Of a DNA stretch of 64,000 nucleotides, positions 63,709 through 64,000 are shown in pieces. Origin of the DNA: DASZUK01 sp963844575. Its GTDB lineage: Bacteria; Actinomycetota; Acidimicrobiia; Acidimicrobiales; RAAP-2. The notes below the pieces were generated by a model that made no database searches, was not told the DNA's origin, and saw only the letters and a list, made by a program, of their open reading frames with translations. Made by a program: the position numbers and the translations under genes. The stretch is taken from NCBI GenBank assembly GCA_963844575.1, contig CAWJOU010000005.1:1612001-1676000 (forward strand), in the 5' to 3' direction. Position 1 is the first letter of the stretch; each line of letters begins with the position of its first letter.

Positions 63709-64000
63709 CCGCCGGCCGACGCCCGACGGCGGGCGGGTCCGAGAGCGAGGGGCCCGGCATGGAGCGCTGGCTCCTCACGTATGCCGACATGATCACGCTC
63801 CTGCTCGCCCTCTTCGTGATCCTCTTCGCCTTGAGCTCGATCAACGAGAAGAAGTTCGTCGCCTTCAAGCTCGGGCTCTCCCAGACGTTCACCAACTCGC
63901 CGGTGACGAAGGCGTCGGCCAGCGGCAACGGACTGCTCCAGCACACAGGGCTCATCTCGCACAGCGCGACCGCGTCGGCGAGCGCGCCAGCCCCGGCGGC
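63705..64000 (+). CDS. motB: Flagellar motor protein MotB (5' part)
   Basis: Begins at GTG 63705 (GTGA overlap) and runs off the window. WLLTYADMITLLLALFVILF is the single membrane helix with the conserved Asp of the ion path in YADMITLLL. The linker (INEKKFVAFKLGLSQTFTNS) leads to an OmpA-like domain not in view. Confidence 0.92.
   Translation, partial: MTAGRRPTAGGSESEGPGMERWLLTYADMITLLLALFVILFALSSINEKKFVAFKLGLSQTFTNSPVTKASASGNGLLQHTGLISHSATASASAPAPA

Overview
The window is one end of a temperate, contractile-tailed prophage plus flanking chromosome from a high-GC actinobacterium. GTG starts, leaderless-type promoters and stop/start overlaps are frequent. The right flank carries class III cyclase, ATP-dependent DNA ligase, three sigma-factor-type genes and flbD-motA-motB, which suggests a flagellated Acidimicrobiia-type actinobacterium. 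The cell-wall-binding repeats in the endolysin and the BNR-like exported protein on the left are of a style common in that class. The genus cannot be read from the sequence.

Layout. 1-2400: two leftward genes for exported or membrane proteins, either host or prophage cargo. 2426-3339: a divergent control region (leftward HTH gene, rightward XRE gene) with three copies of a 12-bp operator-like sequence and a consensus promoter that appears to make a leaderless mRNA. 3339-21572: a long rightward early operon of about 50 mostly small genes with ATGA/GTGA overlaps. It includes an HNH nuclease, a Gam-like protein and Sak4-like ATPase pair, a pentapeptide-repeat protein, an Rpf-like transglycosylase, DnaA-domain-IV-like and other replication-type proteins and a VRR-NUC nuclease. 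It also holds an initiator-type tRNA followed by a predicted three-way-junction RNA.

21586-45876: packaging and virion genes. In order: HNH remnant, small and large terminase, portal, MuF-like protein, protease/scaffold with a nested scaffold start, major capsid protein with an inserted domain, connectors (one frameshifted), tail sheath, tube, chaperones, tape measure, LysM protein, a three-part baseplate hub with two wall-cleaving domains, gp25-like protein, baseplate J, tail protein I with FN3 domains, and collar-type fibre. Sheath, gp25, J and I together mean a myovirus morphology. Two antisense genes interrupt this operon and look like morons.

45891-52977: lysis and accessory module with amidase endolysin, several small membrane proteins (holin candidates), a papain-like cysteine peptidase, a second HNH nuclease and two large appendage-type proteins, one with about 18 degenerate repeats. 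53020-56735: mostly leftward module with terminator hairpins, a ribbon-helix-helix regulator, an odd tRNA with a partial duplicate, a MerR-like HTH gene (excisionase candidate), a secreted proline-rich protein with its own promoter and a tyrosine integrase. The integrase starts 62 bp from an intact tRNA-CAT gene at 56798-56870, the likely attachment locus. No matching second att copy was seen, so the left end of the prophage is unresolved.

56946-64000: chromosome with cyclase, ligase, an unknown protein, and sigma factors converging on the flbD-motAB operon, which is preceded by a flagellar-sigma-type promoter. Function calls come from reading motifs by eye; no database search was run.
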